In this document: piece after piece, positions 31,065 to 43,360 of the stretch | How positions within the stretch are numbered: the first letter of the stretch is position 1 | Layout of the letters: the number at the start of each line of letters is the position of its first letter | Assembly: GCA_019188255.1 (NCBI GenBank) | Contig: JAETXT010000003.1 | Span: forward strand, 1,116,001-1,180,000 | Reading direction: 5' to 3' | Origin: Verticillium longisporum | Lineage: Eukaryota > Ascomycota > Sordariomycetes > Glomerellales > Plectosphaerellaceae | Length of the DNA stretch: 64,000 nt | Position numbers and translations under genes: made by a program | The notes under the pieces: generated by a model | Told to the model about the DNA's origin: nothing | What the model saw: only the letters and a program-made list of their open reading frames with translations | Databases searched by the model: none

Positions 31065-34000
31065 CTAAAAGGTGTCTGTCTCATCGCTTGCGACTGTGCC
31101 AAAGGTGGCTGGAGGCGGTTAGCTTCACTTTCTGGCTGTGGCGGTGAACTGTGACTTACCCCTCTTGCGACGCCGCTCCTCGCGAGCTTCTTCCTCCTCT
31201 GCGCTCTTAGGCGTCATAGCCCGAGGCCCGCTTGGCCGCCTGGTGGGCACCCCCAGGGCCGCGTTGAGGTTGCGATTCTCGAGTTTCGGGCTGTAACCAC
31301 TGGCATGAGTGCCGGCACCTGTACCGTAGCCGCTTTCGACGCTGTTGTATGGCTGAGGACTGTTCTTCGATAGCCTGGAAACCCTATCGGTTCTGGTCGG
31401 AGTCCGGCTGCCGTCGTCGTCCATCGGCTCCTTGGGCGGACGAGGGGGCCGGTTGGGGAAGAACCCCAGTATTCACCACTCGCGGCACCGACAGCTCCGG
31501 CAGCGCCCGTGGCCCCCGTGGCGGCGGAACCACCACTACAACGGTTGCTGGTTTGGGGCGGGAATCGATTCAGGCTCGTCACGGAGCCGTGCCAATCGGT
31601 TGATCTGGGGGACATTGGAGTGTCGTACTGGTGTGCCTGGGACTCCAGGGCTGCTTGGAATCGCTCAGTCTGGCCTTGTCTGGGCTGCGGGTGTTGCAGG
31701 TTGAGCGAGTTGCGGTGCGCCTTGTATTTTGGGTCCTCTGGCGTCATGTATGTTGCAGGCGGAGGGGCCATGTTGTCGAGCGGCATGCTGACAGACTGGG
31801 GCAGATTGGTCTGCGAGAAGCCGCTGTGCAGCTGTTCCTCGTCGTAACGGTCCTCCTCAAACGGACGCCTATCGTCATATTGACCGAGGTCAGAACCTGA
31901 ACGGGATGGCGGCCGTTGGCTGTATTCGTCGTCGTTTTCACGTTTGCTGGACATGCCACTCCCACGGAAAGCCTTGCTTACACTTGTCGCAGTGGACTCG
32001 GACCAGCGCGAGATCTTGGGAAACCAACCGGAGGAACCTCGAGACTTGTGCTTTTTGCCCTTGATGGTTGTAGGGGTGTTCTCGTTACTCAGCGAGGCGC
32101 TCATGTTGGGTCCCGGGTGCGGGGGCGTCGCCAGGGGCACCGAGCCGCCCCGCTGGACGTCTTGGTGCGGAGGACTAAGCATGGCCTGGTGGTTGCGTCT
32201 GTAATCTGCCTCTTGCTCATAATCCTCCTCCGTGTCCTCGGGGACAGTGCTGATACGATGATCCGAGAACTTACGCTCGTACCCAAGTTTGGTCGAAGGA
32301 CCACGCGATTGAGGAAGAGACAGCTGTCCAGATTGGCTCGCATGACTGGCTGTCGAGGTACCGGCGTGACCTTCGGGTTCATAACCGCGGTCCTGCTCAT
32401 ACGCGACTTCGGGTCGGAGGTTTTCGAAGGATTGTCCCTGACCGCTGGATACCATGGGGCGGGCCGTCTGAGCCTTCAGGGTGTCCACTTCAGCCAACAA
32501 CTGGTTCAGCATGTCTTCGATGCGGCCGAGGTCGTTGGTGTCCTTGGCACCAAAGCTCTTCAGGAATGCTCGGCGGAACAGGTTATTCTTCTTGGTCGTC
32601 TCATCCACGGTGCCATCTTGAGATGCGCCGCTGAAGCCCTTGACAGAACGGGGCGCGCTTCCAGGGAAAGGTCGGGGGCCGCCGATAATATTCTTGACTG
32701 TGTTCTCGGTGTTTTCCTGGACTTCCTGGATGATGACGTCTTCGGTGTTGGCAAGGACCTTCTTGATCTCTTCGAAGGAGTTTCTCATCTCGGCAGCGGA
32801 TCGGACCAGTGCCACTAGGATCTCGGTGTCGCGTGCACTGCGTTGCGCATCGCGAACCATGAGATGCTGCATCAGAGCGATAATGTCCTTTGACTCGATG
32901 CGCTCAATTCCTGCTCCCGTAGCCGCATCGTAAATTGGTGAGCCCATGCCTTGAGACATACCACTGAGGTGACGAGAGTGTCCCTTGGCTGGGGTGTAGA
33001 ATGGATCTTCAGCGCCAGCATCGGAGAAACTCATCATGGCCTTGCCCTTCGGTTGAATGCTGGGTGAGTGGATAGGCCCTTGGGAGATGTAGCCTTCGTC
33101 GAAATGCTTCTGTCCTGCGGGGCTCCCGGTGTGATAGCCTGCGCCAAAGCCATCGGGATCAAGGCCGCGAGCATTGAGTAGATCAGGGTTGACCACGGGG
33201 CTGGCGCCGTCGTAAGGGTTTGTGATAAGTGTATCTCTTTTCCGGTCAGTCGAGGTGCGTTGCCACTCATCGTCTGGTTCTTGACTGGCTTGTCGATTGT
33301 GTGCCATGGCAGCAGCTGTTGCAATCGCAGCGGCGCCGGCGGCTGTTGCCAGACCAAGACTTGGGCCATCGCCATTGGTTTCATCGTTATACTGGTCATA
33401 GGCGGCTACGTCACTTTGGCGAGGTGTCGTGACGGGAGCCCACTGCAGTTCAGCGCGAGGCGTGTGGTTCAGCTCCTCGCGGACGAGAGATGGGTTGGTT
33501 ATGAGATCATCGTCAACATACTCGGCCTCGGGCATAGGATCATGGAGTCCGGGCATGGCACTAGCACCCATCTTGGGCTCATCGTCATAATCCAGTCTGT
33601 CGATGCTGTGAGCGGGGGTGGTGGCGAGCTCGCGCCCATCCATTGTCCTTTCCTTGAAAGACTTGTTCCTGGAAACGCCCTCGGGCACGAAGTCTTCGTG
33701 GACCTCTTCTACAGTAGGCTGCTTGGATCGGTCTTTGGCCGCTTTCAGTGCTGCGGCCGCAGCACCAACTGCTCCAAGCGCAATGGCCTTCTCAGAGTCT
33801 GTGGGCGAGTGACGTGACGTAGATGGAGAGTTGCGATACCTTGTGGGGGCCACCTTATGGCCATACTCATCCAGGTCGTACTCGCCAGCGAAGTCTTGGG
33901 AATGGCCATGTCGGCTCGAAGTCGGAGTCCTGATGCCCTCGCGTTCTTCGATGAGGTCTCGGTGGCTCTTCACGGAAAGCTTGTCTGGGCTGTAACCTCG

Positions 34001-36418
34001 CGCAGCTCCGAGCGAGGCTGACTGAGCGTCGTAAGAAACGGTCGAGTCGCGCTTTCCGTACTCGTTATTTTCGGAGACGGCAGAGCCAGCAGTGAGGACG
34101 GACTGGTCGAGCATCGACCCGTCGACGAGTGAGGCGACGTTGGACTCAACACCAGCCGGGGCATACTGGGTGGGAGCATGTTGAATGTAGGGCTTCGCAC
34201 CAACGTCATGAACAGCCTGGCTGGAGTCTGCGCGGTCGTAATCGCCATCGTCAGTGTACATGGTACTCCGGTAGTCCTGTCCAGAGCTTCGGATGCTGCG
34301 ATCATCGACAAATTGATCGTCGAACCCTCGGCTGAGAACATTACTGTGACGGGGAGACTTGTCCGGAGACAGGCTGCCATTAGTGAGCCTTGAATCTCGC
34401 TGGCCAGGTGCTTCGCTGCCGCCTTCAGTGTAGCCGGAAACGCTGTAGATCGGGCTGAGGCCGCGCCGCTCCGGCTGGTACGGAACGTACTTCAGCGGGG
34501 GCGGAACGTCCTGGGTATTGTAATAGTCGGCTCCATCGTCATGCTGCTCGTAGTCGAGCTGCCGTGGTCCTGCACGGCTTGTTTCAAACTCTTCATCATT
34601 GTAGTCGTCGCGGAAATGGGTTGGAGGCATGTTGCGCTCACTCTGGTAGTCCTCGTGGTGGTCCTCGATGCGTTGACGAGGAATAGCGTTCAAGTCACCG
34701 CTTGAAACGTTGGCATGTCTTGTGCCGAGAGTCTGCTGCAGGGTAGCGGCAGATCGCGATGGAGAGGACGTAGCAGATATGTCACCTCGAGTCACCTCTT
34801 GGACTGATGAATATTCCTCGAGCTCGGATCGAGGATGCTCAGTCTCTGCTGACAAGATAGAGGTGCGGGTCAGCTCTGATGGGTTGATTTCGCTCATCAG
34901 GGGCATGGGAGGTGCTGGTGCCTCCTCCTCCTCATACTCTTCAGCGTACTTGTCTCGGCCCAGACTGCGACTGCGGGCCGAACCGTCAGCCCGCCGGCGC
35001 CGTCTCTGCCGCCTATCATCAGATACAGGAGATTTCGAGCTCAAAGCGGCGGCGGCGACAAGTCCGGCAGCAGCAGTGCCGGCGATGGCTCCTGTTTTGA
35101 GGGCATCGCTGTGAGTGACCCGAGACTGATCATCGACGGACTCGTGTACCGATAGATCGTCGACTGACTCTCCATCCAGCCCATAAGGGCTATCAACATA
35201 ATCGTGGCGAGCCTCTCGGTCTCTTCGATCTCGAGCTCGAGAATCGGCCCTGCGTCCGGAAGATCTTCGTCTGTCGACGTTCGAAAGGTCTTCTCGCGAG
35301 ACGGATGTGGCTGTTGAAGTCAGCGAGCCACGGCGGCTCTCACGTTTGCTCTGCTCCCGCTTCAAAGCACTAAGCTCAGGAAGAATCAGTCTGCGGATTG
35401 CATCCTCCACCGTCTCTAGGAGCTTCGGGTTGTTGATTGAGGACTTGGAAGCCCCTGAACGGACGGATTGCTGGTCGGTTGAACGATGGCTTGGCGTTAG
35501 GGCCGAAGACACGACGCTTGACTCTGTCGCAGAGATGAGAGAATCACCGTGGCTTCGACTAGATCGCCGCCGAGGTGAGCGGGTACCCTCCACTTGCTTC
35601 TCGCTCAGACTGCTGGCACGGCTTTTGCTGGAACGTTGTTTACGATCCTTGTCCCGAACCTTGTCGGTGGATTTTGGGAGCACGATCCTGTCGCGGGTTT
35701 CGCTCCTGCTCTTGCTATTCCTCGATTTGTCGGCAAGCGCTGAACCAGCGAGGGCACCGGCGCCGCCCGCGGCTGAGATTCTGCTGCGTGATGGGCTTCT
35801 ACTTTGTCGCTTCTCGACTTCTCTGTACGTAAGGTTGGTGGGACCGGAGCCATCAAGGAAACTGTCCGTTGGGATGGCAGAAATGTCGGACATGTTAGTT
35901 GTCATGTAGCTGGACTGCTTGGCGTCAGCCGCGGGGATCAGCGGGCTCGCCGGACGTCGTCGTCGGTCGCTCCTGTCGATTTCTATGTCGATAGGGTTCC
36001 TCGACACATTCGACTCTTCTGTGGCCGAGGCATACGATTGCATACTGTCGATGTCTTCAGCGTCGAGCGTTTCCGTAGCGATATGTGAGTCAGCTGTCGA
36101 CGGTAAAGGGACTCGGCGAGTCAGGGAAGTCTTCCGCGAGCTCTTCGTTTCGGTAATTTGAATGTGGTTGTTTCTGTTTTTCTTCGAGTGCGCCGTCGTC
36201 AGGTAAGAAAATGAGAGGCCTCGGCGGCGGGCCCGGCAAACCCGCCTGGAGGATTCCGCAACCGAAAAATGAGAGGCCTCGGCGGCGGGCCCGTCGTCTT
36301 CGTGATCGATGTCGTCGGCCGTGGTTAATTCGGTAGGGGCAATAATGTCGGTCTCGGTCGGGGCAGGCAGGGGGAAACTTCTTGGACCCAATACCCATTG
36401 TGCTTTGCCAAAGACCAA
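31065..36418 (-). CDS. Very large (over 1,750 aa) Ser/Arg-rich disordered protein with Gly/Ala-rich hydrophobic segments; unknown, N-terminus unresolved
   Basis: An open frame of over 5 kb runs from about 36418 to 31464. One base then appears missing in the CCCC run 31467-31464; past it the protein continues as FFPNRPPRPPKEPMDDDG... to 31160. A 51-nt intron (31159-31109, branch CTAAC) leads to a final exon coding ATFGTVASDETDTF and TAG (31067-31065). The chain is Ser/Arg/Asp-rich and mostly disordered. It is interrupted by Ala/Gly hydrophobic stretches at about 35785-35738 (AAGGAGALAGSALA), 35105-35041 (TGAIAGTAAAGLVAAAALSS), 33792-33734 (LGAVGAAAAALKAA), 33360-33300 (LATAAGAAAIATAAAMA) and 31545-31483. 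The best-folded part is a helical block at 32910-32640 (KDIIALMQHLMVRDAQ...NSFEEIKKVLANTEDVI), then a short coiled coil (DLGRIEDMLNQLLAEVDTLK). No ATG opens the 5' frame, so at least one upstream exon is missing from this model. I do not recognise the family. Septal or cortical scaffold proteins such as leashin are a possibility to test. Confidence 0.7.
36208..36293. repeat. 28-bp direct duplication spaced 58 bp apart
   Basis: An identical 28-bp block (on + starting AAAATGAGAGGCCTCGGCGG) occurs at 36208-36235 and 36266-36293, inside the 5' part of the large gene. The 58-bp offset is not a multiple of three, so the two copies are read in different frames. Confidence 0.9.
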
Positions 36419-36419
36419 G

Positions 36420-39236
36420 TATGCGGAGAAGAGGTTGGCCAGGCGGCGAAGATTCGGTGCCTCTGTCGAGGTGGATTTCGCCTTCCCTGGTCTCTCGTCT
36501 TTCTGCTCCGTGGGGTAGCAAAAGAGGAGGCGGGTAGCGGACAGGGTCTTGTTTTGGAGGCAACGGTCAAGCCATCAGTGGTGGATTCAAAGACTTGGCT
36601 GGGCGTTGCCGTGGCAGAAGATATCTGGGCAGGGCCGAATCTCGATACCAAGATCGAGGCAGGAGAGAGGTAGGCCAGGTCGCTTGCTCAACGGCGCAAA
36701 CGAAGCCAAGACAAGCAAGATGTCGTTGTCGAATTAATCGGTTCAATTGTATCTTCGAAGATAGGAAAGTGCTCCGACGAACAGGTCCGTGACGACTTGT
36801 TGGCAGGTGAGCAATGGGGAGAGTAACCATAAGGGAACAAGACAAAAAAAACCAGGAACGCCTGCTGTGCTGCGCTTTGTCGATAGGAGCCTTCGAAGGT
36901 GGAGGGGAGTGCCCGCTTGGTAGTCCTTGTCGTTCCGGGTTGTTGGGCTTGGGGGTGGTGGTCGACTAACTACTGTCACGAATGTGTGGTTGCGACAATG
37001 AATGAGACTGGACCTGAAGACCACGGCCAGGAGGTGGCGGGCAGGAAATCTAGGTTGGTTGTACGGTTGGGTGGCGGTTGCTTGGGAGGAGGTCGGGGGA
37101 TCTCCACTTGCGGTTGCCAATATCAACGGGGCTGGGGGGAGGGGGTTCAAAGCCACGAGTTCCTCGAATCCTGTCGCATCCCGATTCAAGCCAAGTCGCA
37201 AGACGAGTTTCTTAATGAACAAACGGCACGCCAGAAGAGTGCCTTCGCTCCGTGTTTCTATGTCTGATGGTGGAGTCGATGATGACGCTGAGGACATGCG
37301 AGGCAGCGTGCGAAAGGACGCAACTGTTTTGCGACGACGAGATGGTGGGAGGGCGGCTTCGTTGTTGCGCCTGGAACTTGGTTTGGACAGTCCAACTAGA
37401 GGCACCTATGTCGGTGCTACCAGATACAGTACCGGCACTAGGAAGAGCGAAAAAAAGAGGGCTGGCAAGCAAGTGCTGTCCAGGATCGGGCTAGGTTGAT
37501 GAGTTGTCGTTGCCGATCACATCGGCCAATCGAAGTGCTCAGCAGGGGGGAGGACTTCGCTAAGGAAGCGGGCTGTGTGCTCCACCAGCACCTGCCAGTG
37601 TCGACCGAGCTCTCTATTGGGCCCTTGCCCACCATCGCGCGCCGCCGCCTCTCCCCCAAGCTGCCTATTCACCTGCTCCGATCTGTTCCAGTTCATCTCA
37701 CCGTCTCTTCCCCTTGCTGCCAGCACATGCGAGACTGTGCCTCGGGATGCCTCACTTGCTTGCCGTTTGCCTATCCCGACCTGCCGTCACAATCATGGAT
37801 ATCACACGAAACTTGCGCTGCTTCCTACTCGCCGACTCGTCACCTGTGGCGTGAGACGAATGCGCCTTTTCCGGCTTGCCAACGTCCGTGTCCCACATTC
37901 ACCCGGCCAACCATGGCGACAGTGTTCTTCTTTGCTCGGAAAGGGCAACCCGTCTGTGCTTGCTGTGCTTGGGCTGCAACCTTCCCACTTTTATTTTAAT
38001 TCCCATCTCCCAGTGGGAAACCTGGGAGCAAAAGACCCCCCGGAGAGCACCCCTTCTCTTTTCCAGCTGAGGTGAGGTGGGACTCGGACGGGAGCTTTCG
38101 AGCGGCACGGGTCTTCGGGTGGCTAGGGCGTCGCTGGCGGCGATCATCGAACCGAGCGTGTCTTTCCCAAGACTGTCGAGAAGTGCCGACGCCGACTCTA
38201 CTGCTTTTTTCTTTGGGATGCGAGAATCACTTGATGACCTGACGTTCAACCTGGCTCAGAGACATCCCCCAGGGTCTCGTCTCGCTCCCGCTAGCCCTGG
38301 AACCTCGCATTCCTCCCACTGCCGGCCCTATGTTCCACCACATGTCCGTCAGCTCCTCTTTCTGCCCTACACATTCCAATGCCCCTCCCCCTCCCATGGA
38401 CCGCAGCGTGACATTCCACCCATTCCCAAGGTCCCAACATGAAACACCCCTTACTCGAGCCTCGCATGCGGTGAGGTTCCCTATCCAAGACCTGGGTGGG
38501 ACGTCGCAGCTCAAAGGGGGCAGCCTCTGTGGTTGGTGGCGACATTAACCTGCACGCACAAGGTTGCAGCGCGAATCGGGTTCTTCCACAGAAAAAGCTA
38601 GAACGCAGACTTCACTGCTTCGGCTGCTCTGTGAGAGGATTCCGACCAGACGCAAACACCCCCCGCGGCCTGCTCCTGAACTTTCGCCTGGTGTGGCGCA
38701 ACCAATGACCTCGGCCAACAGACCACATGCAGAACCCTTCTGCATCTTCCCTGGAACATGATGTAACCTGCAAGGACCCAAAGGATGGAGCTGGATATTT
38801 GATTTCCTACTGAAATGCTGGCAACACCCTTTGCATCTGCTGCCCTACTTTGAGATGTGGCCTTATCGAAGCCTCATCACCTTGTACAAAAACGCAGTCA
38901 CCCGCTTTGTGTCTGCACCTTGGCATCGTCGCGGTACGTTGCCGCTTACAGGGTTGCACAATCCAGCAGTGATTGGTGTTTGACCGAACACCACGATGAT
39001 CTGAACACAGGTGGACGCAAAATACGATGAAATAACAGGGGGTGGAATCTCCTGCGAGTGGTATCTCTCTGTTGCCCTTAACCTCCTCCCCTTCCCCGAA
39101 ATTCGACCCAGCTCGTTTCTAATAGAACTGTGGAAATGAAGGACAATTGATGAGCTAGGTGAGCCTCAACCACCACAATCAGCTTGGCAGGGGCATGATG
39201 AAATGGCATCCCTGCCAACATAGCTCTCATCGCGCT
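36420..39236. other. Upstream region of the large gene, with its unresolved 5' exon(s), and 3' flank of the IFRD gene
   Basis: About 2.8 kb. The frame of the large gene stays open up to about 36575 and contains a hydrophobic stretch just before the modelled start (LANLFSAYLVFG). A first exon with the ATG probably lies between 36430 and 36850, but I cannot fix its splice site. No other gene is supported. Confidence 0.4.
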
Positions 39237-40628
39237 TCATCTTCTATACTTCTTACTCCTCCTCTCCGTTGGTGGCATTAGACCGTTGGCCGGCATCTCC
39301 TCTGTGTCAGGGTTGTTCAAAAGGTCTGCGACGGTTGGGTTGTCGTTGAAATGTGCCGGGAAGCCCCCACCCACAATATTCCTGACAGTATCAACCCGCG
39401 CCATAAGTGACCATGAGTCGATCAGTACGATCGACTCACCGACGCGAAGTTTCTCTCGATATCCAAATTCTTGTACGTCTCCGTCATGTTCGATCTTGGA
39501 CCCTCCTGTATGCGGATTTGATGCCGGTCGGCCGGATGTTGAGTACCCAGGCCCTTTGCCGTGCTCCAGCGAAGTCACGATGCTAGCAAAGTTCTTGCGG
39601 AGATGTCTGCGATCTTTCCTCGACGTTCCTTTTGCGGCTGGTTTTGATGCCTCGGCCATGCGGCTGATGAGGCGTTTGGGGTCGTACTGCAGATTCATGA
39701 CCTCGCCAGTCTCCTCTTCGTGATCGCGAGCTGCCTCAAAGATAAAGGCAATATTGAAGCCAGCGCTTGTCTGGACATCAACGTCTGTGCTGTCAAGCTG
39801 CTCGACAAAGGCGTCCATAGCCGCGGAGACGAGCTCGCTGATGTCGTCAATCTGGCTGGCGACAAAGGCCCAGGATTGCAGGGCGGCTACGACCACGTCA
39901 CCGTTGTCTCCTGCGCCGACAGATTCTCCGTCTGATTCTACCACGCCAACGAGGAACTCCAAGAGTTCCTCTGCAGCTGTTTCTGAACCTCCTCCATAGA
40001 GGGCTGTCACCGCCATGGCCTGAATAGCAGCAGCCTTGACTTCGGCACTCTCATCGTCTTCGCAGGCTGTTTCGATCTGTTGGTAGATGTCGTCGTACAG
40101 GGAATCGGAGGGAGAAGTCAAAAGTGTGACCTGCAGGGCTTGCAGGGCAAGAGACTTTTCGAGGGTGCTGCCTCCAGAGCGGACGCTCCTCATGAGCGCA
40201 GTGACGATCTCGTGAGAGGAACTCCCAACCTGCTGATCTGCGTAGTGTTGTTTGAGTAGGTGCAGATATGACACCAATGCGGTCTCCCGGCCCTTGACGC
40301 TACTGCGTTTGCGATCCTGAAGCTCGACGATCCGGTCTTGTAGGATTTGAGTCCATACGGCGCCCTGGCTCTCGTCAAAGACGGCTTCGGAGCCGTTAGA
40401 TAAGGTACTAGCGGTCATGGAGTCATCGTAATCCTCCTCGCTTTCTTCTTCCTCGGAGGCGTAGCGGCTGCCGGCGCGGGAGTGGGCTGGCGAGTTGTAC
40501 TGCGAGTGACCCGGCGAGCCGCTGGGCGAGTTCATAGTGGAGCCACGCGTGGACTCGGGGCGGGAGCGCGACTTGCGGGAAACGGTCTTGCCGCTCTCTC
40601 GGAGGACCTTGAGGCGAAGATCGTGCAT
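39237..40628 (-). CDS. Interferon-related developmental regulator (IFRD) domain protein
   Basis: Intronless 463-aa ORF with ATG at 40628. The N-terminus is basic and Ser-rich (LRESGKTVSRKSRSR, SPSGSPGHSQYNSPAHSRAG), then an acidic patch (EEEESEEDYDDS). From about residue 90 a helical ARM/HEAT-like region carries IFRD signatures: WTQILQDRIVELQDRKRSS, KGRETALVSYLHLLKQHYA, KSLALQALQVTLLTSP, VKAAAIQAMAVTALYGGG, LQSWAFVASQIDD and SAGFNIAFIFEAARDHE. A conserved C-terminal block follows (SKKDRRHLRKNF-like SRKDRRHLRKNFASIV and VLIDSWSLMARVDTVRNIV). Animal IFRD1/2 are transcriptional co-regulators and, for IFRD2, ribosome-binding translational inhibitors. The fungal role is unknown. The gene is divergent from the FHA gene. 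Confidence 0.9.
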   Translation of the reverse strand: MHDLRLKVLRESGKTVSRKSRSRPESTRGSTMNSPSGSPGHSQYNSPAHSRAGSRYASEEEESEEDYDDSMTASTLSNGSEAVFDESQGAVWTQILQDRIVELQDRKRSSVKGRETALVSYLHLLKQHYADQQVGSSSHEIVTALMRSVRSGGSTLEKSLALQALQVTLLTSPSDSLYDDIYQQIETACEDDESAEVKAAAIQAMAVTALYGGGSETAAEELLEFLVGVVESDGESVGAGDNGDVVVAALQSWAFVASQIDDISELVSAAMDAFVEQLDSTDVDVQTSAGFNIAFIFEAARDHEEETGEVMNLQYDPKRLISRMAEASKPAAKGTSRKDRRHLRKNFASIVTSLEHGKGPGYSTSGRPASNPHTGGSKIEHDGDVQEFGYREKLRVGESIVLIDSWSLMARVDTVRNIVGGGFPAHFNDNPTVADLLNNPDTEEMPANGLMPPTERRSKKYRR

Positions 40629-43360
40629 GATGTCGGTATGCGTGTTGTGTTTGAGAAGGCAGGGGAGGAGTGTTATCCCGGAGACAGACGCGCCTGCTGC
40701 TCAAGGGCTGTCGTGGCGCTGTGAAGCTGATGCAGGGTCGGGTGGCGACTGTCAGAGCGTGCTGGACTTTGCACTGGGAAAGCAGTCGAGGATCCAGTGA
40801 TGAGCAGACGTGGTGGTCAATGTCGCTTCGTACAGTGTGCAGTCCATGAGGGTGAGGCAGCTTCGTGGGGAATATGCGTTCAGAGTCGATGAACCAGAGA
40901 AGAAACAGTCAAAGATGTTTCTGGGCAGTTTGGTGGCAAATCCAGGGTGCGTGTGGTGTTGCGAGGATGGTTTGTGTTGGAAATAGGTCAGAAATTCGTG
41001 TGTCCGGATGTTAGGTCTGTAAAAGAATTGCGGGCTGGCTGGTTGGAGCAGCGAGGAGGTACTTGCAGCTGGAATGAACGGATATCTGAGCTAGCTGCAC
41101 TCCGCTAAAGCGGCAAGCAGCCAGGCCGATCAAAGAATGGCAGCACAGCAGAAGTGCTGCGCTTGACTTGGGACATGACCCTCCTCGACCAGAAGCAGGT
41201 GGTTCGGCGGAAGGTACAGGTCATGGCACGGCGCTTTCCTTCCTACCTTAGGTACCTACGTCAGGTCAGAACGCAAGGTCGTGGGTCATCGATGATGCAA
41301 CCACTTGACGGGCAGCGGGGACACCCTAGTCACATGAAGGGGCCCACAAAGCATCCCTGAGCTGTCTGTTCGGAGGTGGGCTGATCCCTGGCGCTCTTGG
41401 TCGCGGGTAGGTGGGGCACAGGTCCGCCTTGGGCAGGATGCACTTTTCCCCGCCATGGACGCAAACTCAAGGAATGGAGGACTGTCATGTCGCCTGGTGT
41501 CGCAAAGAGGCGAGATACCCGCTCCGGCGGAGGCACAGTATCCTGATGACTCTGGGCCGCGACACATTGATCAGTCGAGCTAGATGCGCTGCAAGGCACC
41601 CGGACATGCCAGTAACCCCGTAGGCTCGGCTTCGTGGTCCATGTGACAAGCCAGATGGTCGGGCGAAAGAGTTGAGTGTACCATATTGGGCATCCATCTG
41701 CCAGCCCGGGCGGACACCTTTGCCAGCACAGAACATGGGAAAGTGCAGACACCGCCGCTTTAGACGCAGCGTAGAGCATGGTGGAAGAGCCACGCCTCCG
41801 AAGGGTGGACAACTGGATGTTGGTGAGAAGATACAGTAATCGATGTCAGGCGCTGGCCGGCTGGCATGTATGTACATTGGAATGGTCACCTGCCTGCCTC
41901 TGCCGACTTTGACTGGGGTGCTCTGCCCCGCTCTACCTGTCCAGGTACATTAGCTTCATCCGCGATAAGATAAAGCACTCTAAAGCTCGAGACTTCGGTC
42001 AGGCATCGTGTGGCGAAGGATGTCGTGCCGTCGACAAACGGAAACGCGAAGCGACAGATGCTCAGCATATTTCATCAACCTACGGTAGGGGCCTCTTTGT
42101 CATGGTTTTGATCAGGAGGGAAAAGGCCAACTTCCTGCTCCCCCTTTGACGTGTAAGCCCAAGCTGGTGGCCCGAGTCACTCGTCAGGCGTATGGGCAAG
42201 TTACCCCGCTTACCTCGATGGCTGCTGTTGGATGTGCAAAGGTGCTACACGTCCCGTCATTCGCGTGATCACCACAGTGCCAGCTGACATGCGGTCTTGA
42301 CTGTTCATCGCCCTCCTTTGGCTGTTTCAGCCCTCCCATCCCACTCGTCGTTATCGGCTCGTTGCTCATCCCATCTGCGTTGCTGCCTACTCTAGCACTT
42401 TGCTTCTCTCCATCAAGCGGAATTCCAAGAGCAGGTCCAAGTGGTCTGTGGCAACGTATCTCAGCTCACTCCAGTCATTCTTACCTGCAAACTCAAGGCT
42501 CCTCCCCCACCATCAGCATTGTTCCCCCAAGCCTTTGCGAGCTTTCCCTACCTGGTACTCCGAGGCAGGCAGGTATCTATCTAGAGTTCGCGGACACTTT
42601 GACCTGAACGAGGCAACTTCTCAGCTGCCCAGCGTTTCTGTATCCTGGTGCTTTAACCACCCCCCCAAAACCGACCTGCTACCCATAGGTACTCAACCAC
42701 ATACCCAGTTCTGCTTGGCGGAAGTAACAACCTCATCAATCGCGGTCACCCCGGAATTGGATGTTACTCGTTCAAGAAAGAGAAAGCGTCGTTCCATGCA
42801 GCTCTTGGGCGAATTTCAACCCCCCAAGATAAGCCGTTCCTCGGAAGCCGTTTCCAACTCAGCACCAGCTCTGAGAACTGGGATCCGACCAAGCCGTGGC
42901 TGCCTGTTATCGAACGCCTGAATCCCCAAGGTGCCCTGCCCCACCAACCTGTTGTACACAGTGCATCACCTCCAAGCCGCATCACACCTCGACCTCCCAT
43001 TTCCCTCCCCGTTCCCGTTCCCCTCTCAAGTTTGGCATCAGAAACTTAACTTTCTTCCCTCCCAAACCTTGACCGTGACTCTGACGAGCTGGCCTGTCGA
43101 GCCTTTATACCCCAGCACCACTGCACTTCCCTCGCCTGATCTTTGCATCCAGGCCATCGGTTTGGGAGGCAGCCCATTGTTCGCCTTGCAAGTGACTCGA
43201 GTGTAAGTTGGTTCGAGAGCTTGAGGCGAGACATTTGGAAACAAGCAACAGCTGACCCTCTCGACCGCAGCCTTCAATACCAAACTGCCTCGTCATTCTC
43301 CGTCTCAAGCCCGGCTTCTTGACGTGGCCACTTGACCCACGATTGCCGATACCAGTCAAC
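40629..43360. other. Divergent intergenic region between the IFRD and FHA genes
   Basis: About 2.7 kb. No convincing coding sequence. A TACCTTAGGTACCTACG motif lies at 41244-41260. A probable 5' UTR intron of the FHA gene lies at 43203-43270. C-rich and CT-rich leader sequence precedes the FHA gene. Confidence 0.45.
43203..43270 (+). other. Probable 5' UTR intron of the FHA-domain gene
   Basis: GTAAGT at 43203, a GCTGAC branch site and CCGCAG at 43265-43270 define a typical 68-nt fungal intron 90 bp upstream of the start codon. It lies in sequence with no coding frame. Confidence 0.55.

Noticed and set aside
31916..32818. 300-codon + strand frame
   Set aside because: Antisense to the large disordered protein. 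No family features.
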